The notes beneath the pieces were generated by a model. It did no database searches, had not been told where the DNA came from, and was given only the letters and a program-made list of their open reading frames with translations. A stretch of DNA of 64,000 nt, taken from Bhargavaea ginsengi (GTDB lineage: Bacteria; Bacillota; Bacilli; Bacillales_A; Planococcaceae). The stretch lies in contig NZ_FNZF01000002.1 of the NCBI RefSeq assembly GCF_900109165.1, positions 310,001 through 374,000 on the forward strand. The letters run 5' to 3'. This document shows, piece after piece, positions 10,390-20,451 of the stretch. How positions within the stretch are numbered: position 1 is the first letter of the stretch; the number at the start of each line of letters is the position of its first letter. Position numbers and translations under genes: made by a program.

Positions 10390-11250
10390 GATTTCATAGG
10401 ATTTATAGGTGCCAAGCGGCTTGACGACACAGCCGAGAGCGGCCAATTCCTCCAGCGCGCCCTTCATCATCGGATCATCGCCGCCTGCATCCACATCGAC
10501 GATGAAAAAGTAGTCTCCGAGACCCGTCTTCATCGGACGGGATTCGATCTTGGTCAGGTTCAGCCGCCTCCAGGCAAATACCGACAGCACCTGGTGAAGC
10601 GCGCCGGAGCGGTTGTCCTTCGGCAAGTTGATCATCAGCGTGGATTTAATCTTATCCCCGCCCGGCTTGCCGATCTCCCCTTCCCGCTTCGACAAAACGA
10701 CAAAACGGGTCCGGTTAAAGTGGAAGTCGTTGATGCTGTCCTGGACGATCTTCAGGCCGTACTTTTCCGCCGCGAACCGGTTTCCGATGGCGGCAATCGG
10801 CAGTTCCGGGTTTTCTGCGGCATATCGTGCCGCCCCGGATGTAGAGGTCGCCTGGATGAGCGGAACACCGCGGAACCGGTAATGCAGGAATTTATGGCAC
10901 TGGGCCAGAGCCTGCGGGTGGGAATGGATCGACTCCACCTCTTCCCAACTTTCTGCGCGGTCCGGGTGGACCATCAGATGCTGGTCGATCGGCTGCAGGA
11001 TTTCAGCCGCGATGAAAAGCTCCACTTCATGATACAGGTAGTCGACCGTCAGGGAGACGGCACCTTCCAGTGCGTTTTCAATCGGAACCACCGCATAGTC
11101 CGCCCGGTCTTCCGATACCGCTTCTATCGCTTCCGGAATAGTCGTGTACGGCAGGAGCCAGTCCCCATGGAACAGGCCGTCCGCCGCCAGATGGGTGAAC
11201 GACGCCTCCGGTCCGAGATAGGCTACCCGTGTCACCATTTCTTCCAATAT
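10366..11250 (-). CDS. pheA: Prephenate dehydratase
   Basis: About 294 residues; makes phenylpyruvate from prephenate in phenylalanine synthesis. The catalytic domain has YLGPEASFTHLA near the N-terminus, VVPIENALEGAV, and the TRF motif in FNRTRFVVLS. A C-terminal ACT domain with GALHQVLSVF and LTKIESRP binds phenylalanine for feedback control. The start is either TTG at 11250, well spaced from GGGGGAG, or ATG at 11238; the Shine-Dalgarno favours TTG. It lies 10 bases after pheB, whose 3' end holds its ribosome-binding site. Confidence 0.93.
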   Translation of the reverse strand: MLEEMVTRVAYLGPEASFTHLAADGLFHGDWLLPYTTIPEAIEAVSEDRADYAVVPIENALEGAVSLTVDYLYHEVELFIAAEILQPIDQHLMVHPDRAESWEEVESIHSHPQALAQCHKFLHYRFRGVPLIQATSTSGAARYAAENPELPIAAIGNRFAAEKYGLKIVQDSINDFHFNRTRFVVLSKREGEIGKPGGDKIKSTLMINLPKDNRSGALHQVLSVFAWRRLNLTKIESRPMKTGLGDYFFIVDVDAGGDDPMMKGALEELAALGCVVKPLGTYKSYEIKPAPREN

Positions 11251-11260
11251 GTTCTCCCCC

Positions 11261-11716
11261 TCAATAAGCGCCCGAGCTGACCACATCTGCCGATTCAATG
11301 AACGGCAGCCGCTTCAGCGCCTGCAAAAACGTGTTCAGTTCCATCGTCATCGACGTTACATCCAGTGACAGCGTCACGTTGGCACGGCCCTGGATCGGTA
11401 TCGTCTGATGGATCGTCAGCACATTGCATTGAGCTTCCGCAACGGTGCGAAGCAGTTCCGCAAGTGCACCTTCGCGGTCTTCCAGCTGCATGAAGATGGT
11501 CAGGATCCGCTCCTGTACAACGGAGTGGAACGGGAAGACGGTATCACGGTACTTATAGAACGCACTCCGCGACAGTCCGACCCGCTTCACCGCGTCCCAG
11601 ATCGTGGATTCCTCGCCGTTCTGCAGCAGGCGCTTCGCTTCGAGCGTTTTCTGCATCGATTCCGTCAGGACGTCCTCCCTGACGAGATAATAGTTTTCAT
11701 CCGAAACATCTTTCAT
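11261..11716 (-). CDS. pheB: PheB, ACT-domain protein (UPF0735)
   Basis: A 151-residue protein with an N-terminal helix-turn-helix-like part (ESTIWDAVKRVGLSRSAFYKY) and a C-terminal ACT domain (LEDREGALAELLRTVAEAQC). It is found with pheA in Bacillales; a role in amino-acid sensing is likely but its mechanism is not established. The start is ATG at 11716 after AAAGAGGG. It lies between obgE and pheA. Confidence 0.88.
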   Translation of the reverse strand: MKDVSDENYYLVREDVLTESMQKTLEAKRLLQNGEESTIWDAVKRVGLSRSAFYKYRDTVFPFHSVVQERILTIFMQLEDREGALAELLRTVAEAQCNVLTIHQTIPIQGRANVTLSLDVTSMTMELNTFLQALKRLPFIESADVVSSGAY

Positions 11717-11777
11717 TGTTTCAGCCCTCTTTTCTCTGCCTGCCGGCATGCCGGCAGGCCCCCTTGACGGGCAGGTC

Positions 11778-13603
<1,826 letters not shown>

Positions 13604-13650
13604 CCCGGTCACTTCCCGTCATTTAAAAATCGTGTTCACCCCGTACGTAC

Positions 13651-13681
13651 AGTATACCACTACAGGACAGGCCTGTTTCAA
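13651..13681 (-). promoter_or_regulatory. Candidate sigma-A promoter for spo0B-obgE
   Basis: On the minus strand TTGAAA (13676-13681), a 19-base spacer and TATACT (13651-13656) preceded by TGG, giving an extended -10. It lies about 50 bases upstream of spo0B. The spacing is long, but the extended -10 compensates. Confidence 0.5.
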
Positions 13682-13721
13682 TGCAGGCGGTTAAAAAATC
13701 CGTTCCCTTCCTGCACAAAAG

Positions 13722-13758
13722 AAAAAAAAGCGGGCCGCATGATAATCATGCAGCCCGC
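13722..13758 (-). terminator. Intrinsic terminator after rpmA
   Basis: GCGGGC (13730-13735) and GCCCGC (13753-13758) with an inner GCATGAT/ATCATGC stem, then eight T on the minus strand. It ends the rplU-prp-rpmA operon. Confidence 0.88.
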
Positions 13759-13772
13759 CGCCATCCATGAGC

Positions 13773-14069
<297 letters not shown>

Positions 14070-14393
14070 CTATCGGTTGATAGTCACTTTGATATGTTCA
14101 CCATAGTCCCGCTCAATGGTCTGCAATGAAACGATCATGGACTTCAGGATCAGCTGGACGGACTCGTCTTCGGGATCTGGGACCCTGACGGACAAATATC
14201 CGCCGTCGTCGCCAAGCTCCACTTCAGGTTCCGTTTCCGTCAGTGCGTACACTGAGTTCACGGCACCGAACGATACGGCCGAAGCCGCAGCGCAGACAAG
14301 ATCCTTCCCGTGCTCCGCAAAGTCCGCATGGCCGGTCATCTCGAATGAGATGATGCGGCCATCTGATGTTTCATCCACAATTACCCGGATCAC
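14070..14393 (-). CDS. prp: Ribosomal-processing cysteine protease Prp
   Basis: A 107-residue protease (YsxB) that trims the N-terminus of L27. The catalytic dyad is visible as H22 in TGHADFAEHG and C34 in LVCAAASAV. It sits between rplU and rpmA, the invariant arrangement in Firmicutes, with its substrate encoded next. Confidence 0.94.
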   Translation of the reverse strand: MIRVIVDETSDGRIISFEMTGHADFAEHGKDLVCAAASAVSFGAVNSVYALTETEPEVELGDDGGYLSVRVPDPEDESVQLILKSMIVSLQTIERDYGEHIKVTINR

Positions 14394-14396
14394 GGC

Positions 14397-14705
14397 TTAC
14401 AGGTTGATGCCGTCGATGACGACTTTCGTGTAAGGCTGACGGTGACCCTGCTTCTTGCGGTAGTTTTTACGGCGCTTGTATTTGAAGACAACGATTTTCT
14501 TGCCGCGGCCGTGCTTGGCGATTTTACCTGTAACGGTAGCGCCTTCCACGAATGGAGCTCCGACTTTTACGTCATCTCCGCCGACGAACAGTACTTTATC
14601 GAATGTGATCGTCTCGTCGACGTCACCTGCGAGCTTTTCGATGTAGATCTCCTGGCCCGCTTCAACTTTAACCTGCTTGCCGCCTGTTTCAATGATTGCG
14701 TACAT
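14397..14705 (-). CDS. rplU: 50S ribosomal protein L21 (bL21)
   Basis: A 102-residue protein beginning [17 protein letters not shown] and ending in the basic [19 protein letters not shown] region that binds 23S rRNA. The start is ATG at 14705 with AGAGGAGGTG upstream; a longer open frame is the untranslated leader. It is first in the rplU-prp-rpmA operon and is preceded by an L21 leader. Confidence 0.97.
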   Translation of the reverse strand: MYAIIETGGKQVKVEAGQEIYIEKLAGDVDETITFDKVLFVGGDDVKVGAPFVEGATVTGKIAKHGRGKKIVVFKYKRRKNYRKKQGHRQPYTKVVIDGINL

Positions 14706-14815
14706 GCTTGCACCTCCTCTTAGACTAAGACTCGCCCTCCAAGGTGACCAATTGGTGCTTAAGACCTTGTCGGCGCGGTTGTAGTAGCACGGGTGCGCTA
14801 CAAACCAACATGAAA
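14706..14815 (-). ncRNA. Ribosomal protein L21 leader (autoregulatory 5' UTR)
   Basis: The roughly 110-base leader between a strong promoter and rplU contains the words AAGCACCAATTGG, CACCTTGGAGGGCGAG and TCTTAGTCTAAGAGG, which match my memory of the Bacillales L21 leader element. That element is thought to let L21 control its own operon. TTAGACTAA is a local inverted repeat just before the Shine-Dalgarno. Assignment is by recalled sequence and position, not by a covariance model. Confidence 0.75.
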
Positions 14816-14844
14816 ATACTATCACAGACGGGACTGCCGGTCAA
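14816..14844 (-). promoter_or_regulatory. Sigma-A promoter for rplU-prp-rpmA
   Basis: On the minus strand TTGACC (14839-14844), exactly 17 bases, then TAGTAT (14816-14821). It overlaps the last codons of spoIVFB and starts the L21 leader. Confidence 0.75.
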
Positions 14845-15445
14845 CTGCCGGCTTCGGGAAAGTTCCGGAATAGACTCTCTCAAGAATCCGTTCATATTTT
14901 CTGTAACGCCAGTGAAGAATATTTTGGAGCAGGAGGAACAGGGCCAGAAACAGATAAGGCGCGGACTGCGGCAGGTAAAGCGCCAAAAAAATGGCTGTTG
15001 CAGCCGAGACCGCTATGGAAATAAGGATGAATGCGATTTTTTGTTCCGGAAAGAAAACAAGCGCCGCCCGGCCGCCATCCAGCGGCAAAAGCGGCATCAG
15101 ATTCATTCCGAGAAGGGCCAGCTGGGTGGAGATCAGCAGGTCACGCCCCGGCATCTGGATCGACAGTGCGATGATCAGAAGCAGTAAAGTGGCCGCCGGA
15201 CCGCCGGCGATGATCAGGAGCCTGTCCTTTTCCGGAAGACGGGAAAAACGGGGAATCACGATTTCCCCGCCATACGGCATGATGACGCATTGCCTCACGG
15301 GAGCGCCCGTCCATTTTGCGGCCAGCAGGTGCCCGGCCTCATGAAAAAGGAGCGAGCCGAGGACGATGGCATAGAATGAGACATTTCCCCCTGCGATGAT
15401 GGCGAGCAGGAACGGGATCATGACCGGATGCATCCGGTACTTCAT
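14822..15445 (-). CDS. spoIVFB: SpoIVFB intramembrane metalloprotease
   Basis: A 207-residue M50 (site-2 protease) family protein with about six membrane segments. Zinc ligands are in HEAGH (35-39), and the third ligand D123 lies in [11 protein letters not shown] (115-125). It cleaves pro-sigma-K in the mother cell. The C-terminus here is short, with only a remnant of the extension that forms the CBS domain in B. subtilis. It follows spoIVFA by 19 bases, and its ATG is preceded by CGGGGAAA. Confidence 0.9.
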   Translation of the reverse strand: MKYRMHPVMIPFLLAIIAGGNVSFYAIVLGSLLFHEAGHLLAAKWTGAPVRQCVIMPYGGEIVIPRFSRLPEKDRLLIIAGGPAATLLLLIIALSIQMPGRDLLISTQLALLGMNLMPLLPLDGGRAALVFFPEQKIAFILISIAVSAATAIFLALYLPQSAPYLFLALFLLLQNILHWRYRKYERILERVYSGTFPKPAVDRQSRL

Positions 15446-15464
15446 TTTCCCCGGGCTCCGGCCG

Positions 15465-16025
15465 TCATTCCCCCGCCCCCCTCAGTGCAGCCAGCCAGTT
15501 TTTCACGCCTTCCGCATCCATCATCCCGCCGTCACGCTCCACGCCGAGGAACATCGCCCCCGTCTCCAGCTCGGCGATCGGCTCGCCCTCTCCGACCGTC
15601 GTATACGGCAGGGTAAGGAATTTTCCGATGAACCCATACGTCACCGTGTCCCCGTCGTCATACTGAACCGTCACCGTCTTCCCCGTCTGGCGCGTATGCC
15701 CCGTATAGATAACCAGCCCGTCCCCCTTCGCCGTCACCGGTATGGTCGCATTATACGACAGCACCACGCCTTCACGGAACGGCTGCAGTGACGAAAACTC
15801 CGCCATCGCCGGCGTCGTCCCGTCCGCGATGACCGGAACCGCAGTCTCCGGACGCCCCTGATCCACAAACGACATTACCCATTTTTTTAGGACGGTCAGC
15901 TCCTCGCCCGACCGTACCAGGTGCGTGATCTGTGTCTTCATCACCTGATGCTCCTCCAGCTTCGCCACCCCGAACAGCACGACAGTCACGAGCAGCGCCG
16001 CCACCCACTTCTCCCTCCACCTCAT
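15465..16025 (-). CDS. spoIVFA: SpoIVFA, regulator of SpoIVFB
   Basis: A 186-residue membrane protein with one N-terminal membrane segment (WVAALLVTVVLFGVAKL) and a C-terminal M23/LytM-like fold (GLVIYTGHTRQTGKTVTVQY, GFIGKFLTL) without the catalytic metal ligands. SpoIVFA anchors and inhibits SpoIVFB until SpoIVB cuts it. I place the start at ATG 16025; the frame stays open upstream only because it runs into the 20-bp repeat array. Repeats therefore lie directly upstream of this operon, and no promoter could be recognised there. Confidence 0.82.
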   Translation of the reverse strand: MRWREKWVAALLVTVVLFGVAKLEEHQVMKTQITHLVRSGEELTVLKKWVMSFVDQGRPETAVPVIADGTTPAMAEFSSLQPFREGVVLSYNATIPVTAKGDGLVIYTGHTRQTGKTVTVQYDDGDTVTYGFIGKFLTLPYTTVGEGEPIAELETGAMFLGVERDGGMMDAEGVKNWLAALRGAGE

Positions 16026-16140
16026 CAGCACCACACCCCTGCAAAATGTTTTCTCTATCATATGTAGGAGGGGGCCGAGTGATGATAAATTGTTGAGAGA
16101 TTTGGAGAGTGGCGAGGAGGTGGGGGTATGGGGCGGGTTC

Positions 16141-16390
16141 TTGTGGCAAATCAGAATGCCATATTGCAAATGGCCTGCCCTTGTGGCAAATTCTGAAGCC
16201 ATGTGGCAAATCGCTGGCCCATATGGCAAATCTGGAGGCCATATTGCAAATGGCTCGCCCATATGGCAAATCCGTAGGCCATATTGCAAATGGCCTGCCC
16301 TTGTGGCAAATTCCGAAGCCATGTGGCAAATCGCAGGCCCATATGGCAAATCCGGAGGCCATGTGGCAAACGGCCTGCCAATATGGCAAC
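16141..16390. repeat. 20-bp-period repeat array adjoining NERD gene 1
   Basis: Thirteen units start exactly every 20 bases from 16141 to 16381. Each begins (A/T)T(A/G)T(G/T)GCAAA, usually followed by T; the other half varies and often ends GGCC or GCC. The last unit (16381-16390, ATATGGCAAC) stops one base before the NERD stop codon. A higher-order 120-bp period is visible: units 2-5 (16161-16240) reappear as units 8-11 (16281-16360) with few changes. The period is not a multiple of three, so several frames stay open across it, but none looks coding. The rest of the gap (16026-16140) shows nothing recognisable. Confidence 0.95.
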
Positions 16391-16391
16391 T

Positions 16392-17381
16392 TTACTTTCG
16401 GTAGAGCAGATGATTGATAAATGGTTCCAGTAGTGAGAGATCCGGTTTGATTTGGTATCGTTTATTTCTCTTATTTTTATTTGCAGTAGGAAATCTCTCT
16501 CGTAATAGGCGGTTTGCGAGGTAGAGGTTCGGAACTTGGATAAAATCCCTCATTTTCTTACTGGTGATTTCCTCTCCATACATCAATCGATATTCCTCCA
16601 GTGTTGCATGGTGGGCATCGGTTGATGTTGTTTTGCAATCCGTGCAACTCCACTTCCCATGCCCTCGCTCCATGCCAATTTTGAAGCAGCCGGGACATCT
16701 CACGCCAAGTTCAATATCAATATCTGTAAGATTATACCATTTAAAATACTGATCTTGCTTTTCCCGCGACAGAAGTTTGATCGTATCATCAACGTAATGC
16801 AGGTCCGATCTTCTTAAAATTGCTCGATTTTCCTTCTCCAATTTCTCAACATGCCCCGGCAGTCTGTCTACCGGGAAGATTGGCCGGCTTACGGGGCCCT
16901 GAACAATCAACCCATTATAGCTGGCGAGCACGATGGCTCCGTGTACCTTGACGGGTAAGTCGATGGAAGCGAGGAACCGCTCCGTTGCTATGACAGCACG
17001 GTTTAGCTGGTCTTCAGGGTTCCGCATGCCTTCCCGGACACCATTTTTCACACGGTAAAATTGTCCGGTTTCTTCGTCAAAGTGGAGTTCGCCTGTCATA
17101 TTTTTAATTTCAAGGACGAGAATAAACGCCGGGTGCAACACAAGCGTGTCCACCTGCACGTGCTTTATGCCGGATGGAATCATGACATCCTTCAGCACCA
17201 CCGGCTTCTCCTTCACCCTCGCCTCTTCAAGATAAAAATCCGCCTTTTTCTCCCCTGCAAATCCGGCAAGCCGCATTTCGAGGTCACTTTTGATCCCAGA
17301 GTAGGAACGGTGTCCCGGCTCCACCCTCGATTCCAGCACCGCCAGTGCGGCCAGCCGCTCCGGCACGCTCCGTTTCCCCAT
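16392..17381 (-). CDS. NERD-domain protein with zinc ribbon, array-associated (NERD gene 1)
   Basis: A 329-residue protein. Residues about 36-150 form a NERD (nuclease-related) domain: GFAGEKKADF with E44, VQVDTLVLH with D78 and LVLEIKN with E91 and K93, the D...ExK pattern of PD-(D/E)xK nuclease folds. Four cysteines (C229, C232, C246, C249) form a C-x2-C-x13-C-x2-C zinc site. The C-terminal part (EEITSKKMRDFIQVPN, ANRLLRERF, RYQI) could be a winged helix. The start is ATG at 17381 after AAAGGAGG. Base composition is more AT-rich than its neighbours and it breaks the spoIVFA-minD junction, which suggests insertion. Function is unknown; the adjoining array and a second such gene at 43200-44210 argue for a shared system. 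Confidence 0.8.
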   Translation of the reverse strand: MGKRSVPERLAALAVLESRVEPGHRSYSGIKSDLEMRLAGFAGEKKADFYLEEARVKEKPVVLKDVMIPSGIKHVQVDTLVLHPAFILVLEIKNMTGELHFDEETGQFYRVKNGVREGMRNPEDQLNRAVIATERFLASIDLPVKVHGAIVLASYNGLIVQGPVSRPIFPVDRLPGHVEKLEKENRAILRRSDLHYVDDTIKLLSREKQDQYFKWYNLTDIDIELGVRCPGCFKIGMERGHGKWSCTDCKTTSTDAHHATLEEYRLMYGEEITSKKMRDFIQVPNLYLANRLLRERFPTANKNKRNKRYQIKPDLSLLEPFINHLLYRK

Positions 17382-17403
17382 CACCCATCCTCCTTTCCAA
17401 TAT

Positions 17404-17447
17404 GAAAAACCCCCATCCGCACGCCTGAACAGGCATGTGATGGGGGT
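17404..17447 (-). terminator. Intrinsic terminator after minD
   Basis: ACCCCCATC (17409-17417) pairs with GATGGGGGT (17439-17447), with T5 following on the minus strand. It closes the mreBCD-minCD operon just before the NERD gene, which therefore needs its own promoter or readthrough. Confidence 0.85.
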
Positions 17448-17493
17448 CACATTGTCGAATTACATTATTTGCTCCCGATTTCCCGGGAAACGA

Positions 17494-18294
17494 TTATTTC
17501 GAGAAAAGAGACTTCAGTTTGCCGAAGAAGCCTTTTTTCTGTTCGTCCATGGACATGAGCGGGACCGATTCGCCGAGGATGCGGCGGGCAATGTTGCGGT
17601 AGCCCGTGGCAGCGCGGTTCGCCGGGTTCAGGACGACCGGTTCGCCTTTATTGGATGAAGAAATGACGTTTTCATCATCCATGACGATTCCGAGAAGATC
17701 GATCGACAGGTGCGTCGTGATCTCGTTGACGTCGAGCGCCTCGCCGGAGTCCATAAGGTGGCGCTTGATCCGGTTGATGATGAGCTTCGGCGGCTCGATG
17801 TTTTCTTCCTGCTCGAGAAGGCCGATGATCCGATCGGCGTCGCGCACAGCGGAGATTTCCGGTGTCGTGACGACGATTGCGCGGTCGGCACCGGCAACGG
17901 CGTTCTGGTAGCCCTGCTCGATTCCGGCCGGGCAGTCAATCAGGATATAGTCATATTCGCGCTTCAGCTCTGTGACAAGCTCTTTCATCTGCTCAGGCGA
18001 CACGGCCAATTTATCCGCTGTCTGCGCAGCCGGAAGCAGGAACAATCTGTCTTCAAAGCGCTTGTCCTTCACGAGCGCCTGCCCGACACGGCAGCGCCCT
18101 TCCACCACATCGACGAGATCGTAGATGATCCGGTTTTCAAGGCCGAGCACGACGTCCAGGTTCCGGAGGCCGATGTCCGTGTCAATCAGGCAGACTTTCT
18201 TGCCTTGAAGGGCCAATGCAGTTCCCAGGTTGGCGGTCGTCGTAGTTTTGCCGACGCCCCCCTTCCCAGATGTTACAACGATGGCTTCTCCCAC
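17494..18294 (-). CDS. minD: Septum-site ATPase MinD
   Basis: A 266-residue ParA-family ATPase that places MinC at membranes to block polar division. The deviant Walker A KGGVGKT is at 11-17, with DTDIGLRNLDVVLG and LIDCPAGIE following. The C-terminal KKGFFGKLKSLFSK is the amphipathic membrane-targeting helix. It starts with GTG at 18294 after GGGAGG, one base from the minC stop. Confidence 0.97.
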   Translation of the reverse strand: MGEAIVVTSGKGGVGKTTTTANLGTALALQGKKVCLIDTDIGLRNLDVVLGLENRIIYDLVDVVEGRCRVGQALVKDKRFEDRLFLLPAAQTADKLAVSPEQMKELVTELKREYDYILIDCPAGIEQGYQNAVAGADRAIVVTTPEISAVRDADRIIGLLEQEENIEPPKLIINRIKRHLMDSGEALDVNEITTHLSIDLLGIVMDDENVISSSNKGEPVVLNPANRAATGYRNIARRILGESVPLMSMDEQKKGFFGKLKSLFSK

Positions 18295-18295
18295 A

Positions 18296-18976
18296 TTAGC
18301 TTCCTCCCTTGAATGTAGATAGGTTCGGCCTCAGGATGCGGAGCTCCTGAAGTCGGTCGATGGCGATGAAACCGTTCCGGTGGATGTAGGCACATTCCAT
18401 TTCCGGGCGTTCGGACAGAACCGTCAGTTCGTCCGTCATCGTCTCCACTTTATCGGCGATCATCAGATGCGTCGCTTCCAGCCAGGAAGCTGCGATGACC
18501 GCGTCATGATTGCCTCCGGCACCGGCATGGGCGATGCCCTTGAGCCGGCCGAGGACAAAGATGTTCCCGTTCGCGATGGCCTTCCCATTCGGGTTGACGT
18601 CACCGATGATGACGAGGTCGCCCTCCGCCTTCAGGACCTGTCCGGAGCGCACAATCCCGACATACGTCTCAGACTGGCTTTCCCGGATGAGGCGGTTGCA
18701 CTCCTCCACACGGATGACATCACTCTGCACTTTCGTTACTCGGAGATGGGGAGATTTCTGGACACAGTTGATGAGTTCCTTCACCTGCTCATCGGTACAG
18801 AACCGGTTGCCGAGGTGGAGCTGGATCTCCGTCGTCCCCTCAAGCGCCTCATCCCGGACTTTCTGCTCCAGTTCCGAAATCAGTTCGGAATAGGCGCATT
18901 GGTCGTCAAGGCGCAACACGAGGCCCGACTTCGTTCCTTTTATCATGACAAGCTGTTTTTTAGTCACTTGCGTCAC
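18296..18976 (-). CDS. minC: Septum-site inhibitor MinC
   Basis: A 226-residue protein with an N-terminal FtsZ-antagonising domain and a C-terminal beta-helix domain marked by GDVNPNGKAIANGNIFVLG and GIAHAGAGG. It acts with MinD. The start is GTG at 18976 with GGAGGAG upstream. It lies between mreD and minD in the shape-division operon. Confidence 0.95.
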   Translation of the reverse strand: MTQVTKKQLVMIKGTKSGLVLRLDDQCAYSELISELEQKVRDEALEGTTEIQLHLGNRFCTDEQVKELINCVQKSPHLRVTKVQSDVIRVEECNRLIRESQSETYVGIVRSGQVLKAEGDLVIIGDVNPNGKAIANGNIFVLGRLKGIAHAGAGGNHDAVIAASWLEATHLMIADKVETMTDELTVLSERPEMECAYIHRNGFIAIDRLQELRILRPNLSTFKGGS

Positions 18977-18994
18977 CCCAATTCTCCTCCATGC

Positions 18995-19519
18995 TTACAA
19001 CATTCTTTCCCTTTTCTGGATGCTCCGCCGGTTGGCAAGCGATTTGAACACCCAGCCCAGCAAAACAAGGAACACCGAGTTGGCGATCATCGTCGGCACG
19101 AGGCGGGTCGGAATGAATTCGTTGAACGGCATCCCGATAAATCCGATCAGTGTGAAGAATCCGTACAGCGCAGTTTCGAGCACAGCCACCAGAAGCAGCG
19201 TGATGACCGTGACGACGATGATGTGCTGGTGGATATGCTTCACTGCCCAGATTGCCAGCAGGCAGACGACCGGGTACAGGAAGGCGTATAGTCCAATAAT
19301 ATCAATGTGAAATAAATCGTACAAGAGTCCGAAAATGATTGCGTACACGAGGGCACGCTGCCGGCTGTAATAGACACCGACAAAAATCAGGAACATGATC
19401 AGAAAACGCGGAATGAGGAAGCGGAGCTCCCCGCCGATCTCAATCGGGGAAAACAGCCCGAACACCGGCTCCACATAGAACAAAACGACGGCGACGAGCG
19501 GAATGAGGAGCCGGATCAT
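18995..19519 (-). CDS. mreD: Rod-shape protein MreD
   Basis: A 174-residue integral membrane protein with about five hydrophobic segments and the family-like stretch IIFGLLYDLFHIDIIGLYAF. It links MreC with the cell-wall elongation machinery. Its ATG overlaps the mreC stop by four bases. Confidence 0.93.
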   Translation of the reverse strand: MIRLLIPLVAVVLFYVEPVFGLFSPIEIGGELRFLIPRFLIMFLIFVGVYYSRQRALVYAIIFGLLYDLFHIDIIGLYAFLYPVVCLLAIWAVKHIHQHIIVVTVITLLLVAVLETALYGFFTLIGFIGMPFNEFIPTRLVPTMIANSVFLVLLGWVFKSLANRRSIQKRERML

Positions 19520-20433
19520 GAGCCGTTCCCTTCTTCCCCGCCATCCGCCGTATTATCCATTGCCTCTCCCGTGTTGCCGGCATCCGATCCGTCGACCGCA
19601 GTTGATGTCCGCTTGGCGACGATCACATGTTCCAGCAGCGAAAAATCGGCGGCCGGCTTGATGTGCGCCTGCTTTGTCAGACCAAAGTCATCCGTCGTCA
19701 CTTCGGTGATTTCCCCGATCAAAAGCCCTTTCGGGAAAATGCCGCCGAGGCCGGATGAAATGACCTTCTGGCCTTCCTTGATCTCGAAGGCGGAGTCGAT
19801 CCTCCGGAGGATCAGTTCCCTCCGCTCGGTGTCATACCCTTCGATCAGGCCGAACGCCTCCGTCTCACCCGTGACGAGCGCAGATACCCGGTAGTCCGGA
19901 TCCTGTGTCGCGAGCAGCTGAACAGTTGATGTGAAAGGTGTCGTGAGAATGACTTTGCCGATCAGTCCGTGGGCCGTCATGACCGCCATATTTTTCTGGA
20001 TGCCATGGGACTCGCCCCGATCGATGACGATCTTTTCTTCCCACTGATCCGGGTTCCTTGCGAGGACCGTTGCCTGGATCGGCTCGTAGTCCCTCAGGTC
20101 ATCCTCTTTGCCGACAATATCCTTGAGCCGCTGGTTTTCATTGCGGACATCGCTGAGCTCCGCCTGGACGGCCGCGTATTCAACGAGCCGTGCCCGCAGG
20201 CGCTGATTCTCCTCATAGGTGTTCAGGAGTGAATCCACATCATCGACCAGGCCCGTTATGTAATGCGCCGGCTTCGAGAACAGTTGCTGTCCGAAGCCGA
20301 CGACATCTTTTACGATCTGCTCGGGCACGTTCGCCTGGTCGCGGTCCCTGAGCGAGAAGAAGATCAGGGCGACCAGCACGATGACACCGACGAGGAGGAG
20401 GATCAGCCGTTTGTTTGAGAAAAACTGCGGCAT
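19516..20433 (-). CDS. mreC: Rod-shape protein MreC
   Basis: A 305-residue bitopic protein: membrane anchor at about 9-27, a coiled coil (roughly 65-105, LRARLVEYAAVQAELSDVRN), and the extracytoplasmic beta-barrel core with IDRGESHGIQKNMAV and GLIGKV. The C-terminal 30 residues are acidic, Gly/Asn-rich and probably disordered. It organises elongation enzymes outside the membrane and lies between mreB and mreD. Confidence 0.95.
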   Translation of the reverse strand: MPQFFSNKRLILLLVGVIVLVALIFFSLRDRDQANVPEQIVKDVVGFGQQLFSKPAHYITGLVDDVDSLLNTYEENQRLRARLVEYAAVQAELSDVRNENQRLKDIVGKEDDLRDYEPIQATVLARNPDQWEEKIVIDRGESHGIQKNMAVMTAHGLIGKVILTTPFTSTVQLLATQDPDYRVSALVTGETEAFGLIEGYDTERRELILRRIDSAFEIKEGQKVISSGLGGIFPKGLLIGEITEVTTDDFGLTKQAHIKPAADFSLLEHVIVAKRTSTAVDGSDAGNTGEAMDNTADGGEEGNGS

Positions 20434-20451
20434 GGTGCCTTCACTCCCGTA

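Noticed and set aside
14706-14825. 40-residue N-terminal extension of L21
   Set aside because: L21 has an invariant MYAII start with a strong ribosome-binding site; the extension is the leader RNA.
15465-16417. Several open frames on both strands across the 16.1-16.4 kb array (repeating W-Q-I and C-H-M peptides), including N-terminal extension of spoIVFA
   Set aside because: The 20-bp repeat simply lacks stop codons in several frames. The peptides repeat with the DNA period, there is no consistent Shine-Dalgarno, and SpoIVFA has a proper start at 16025.
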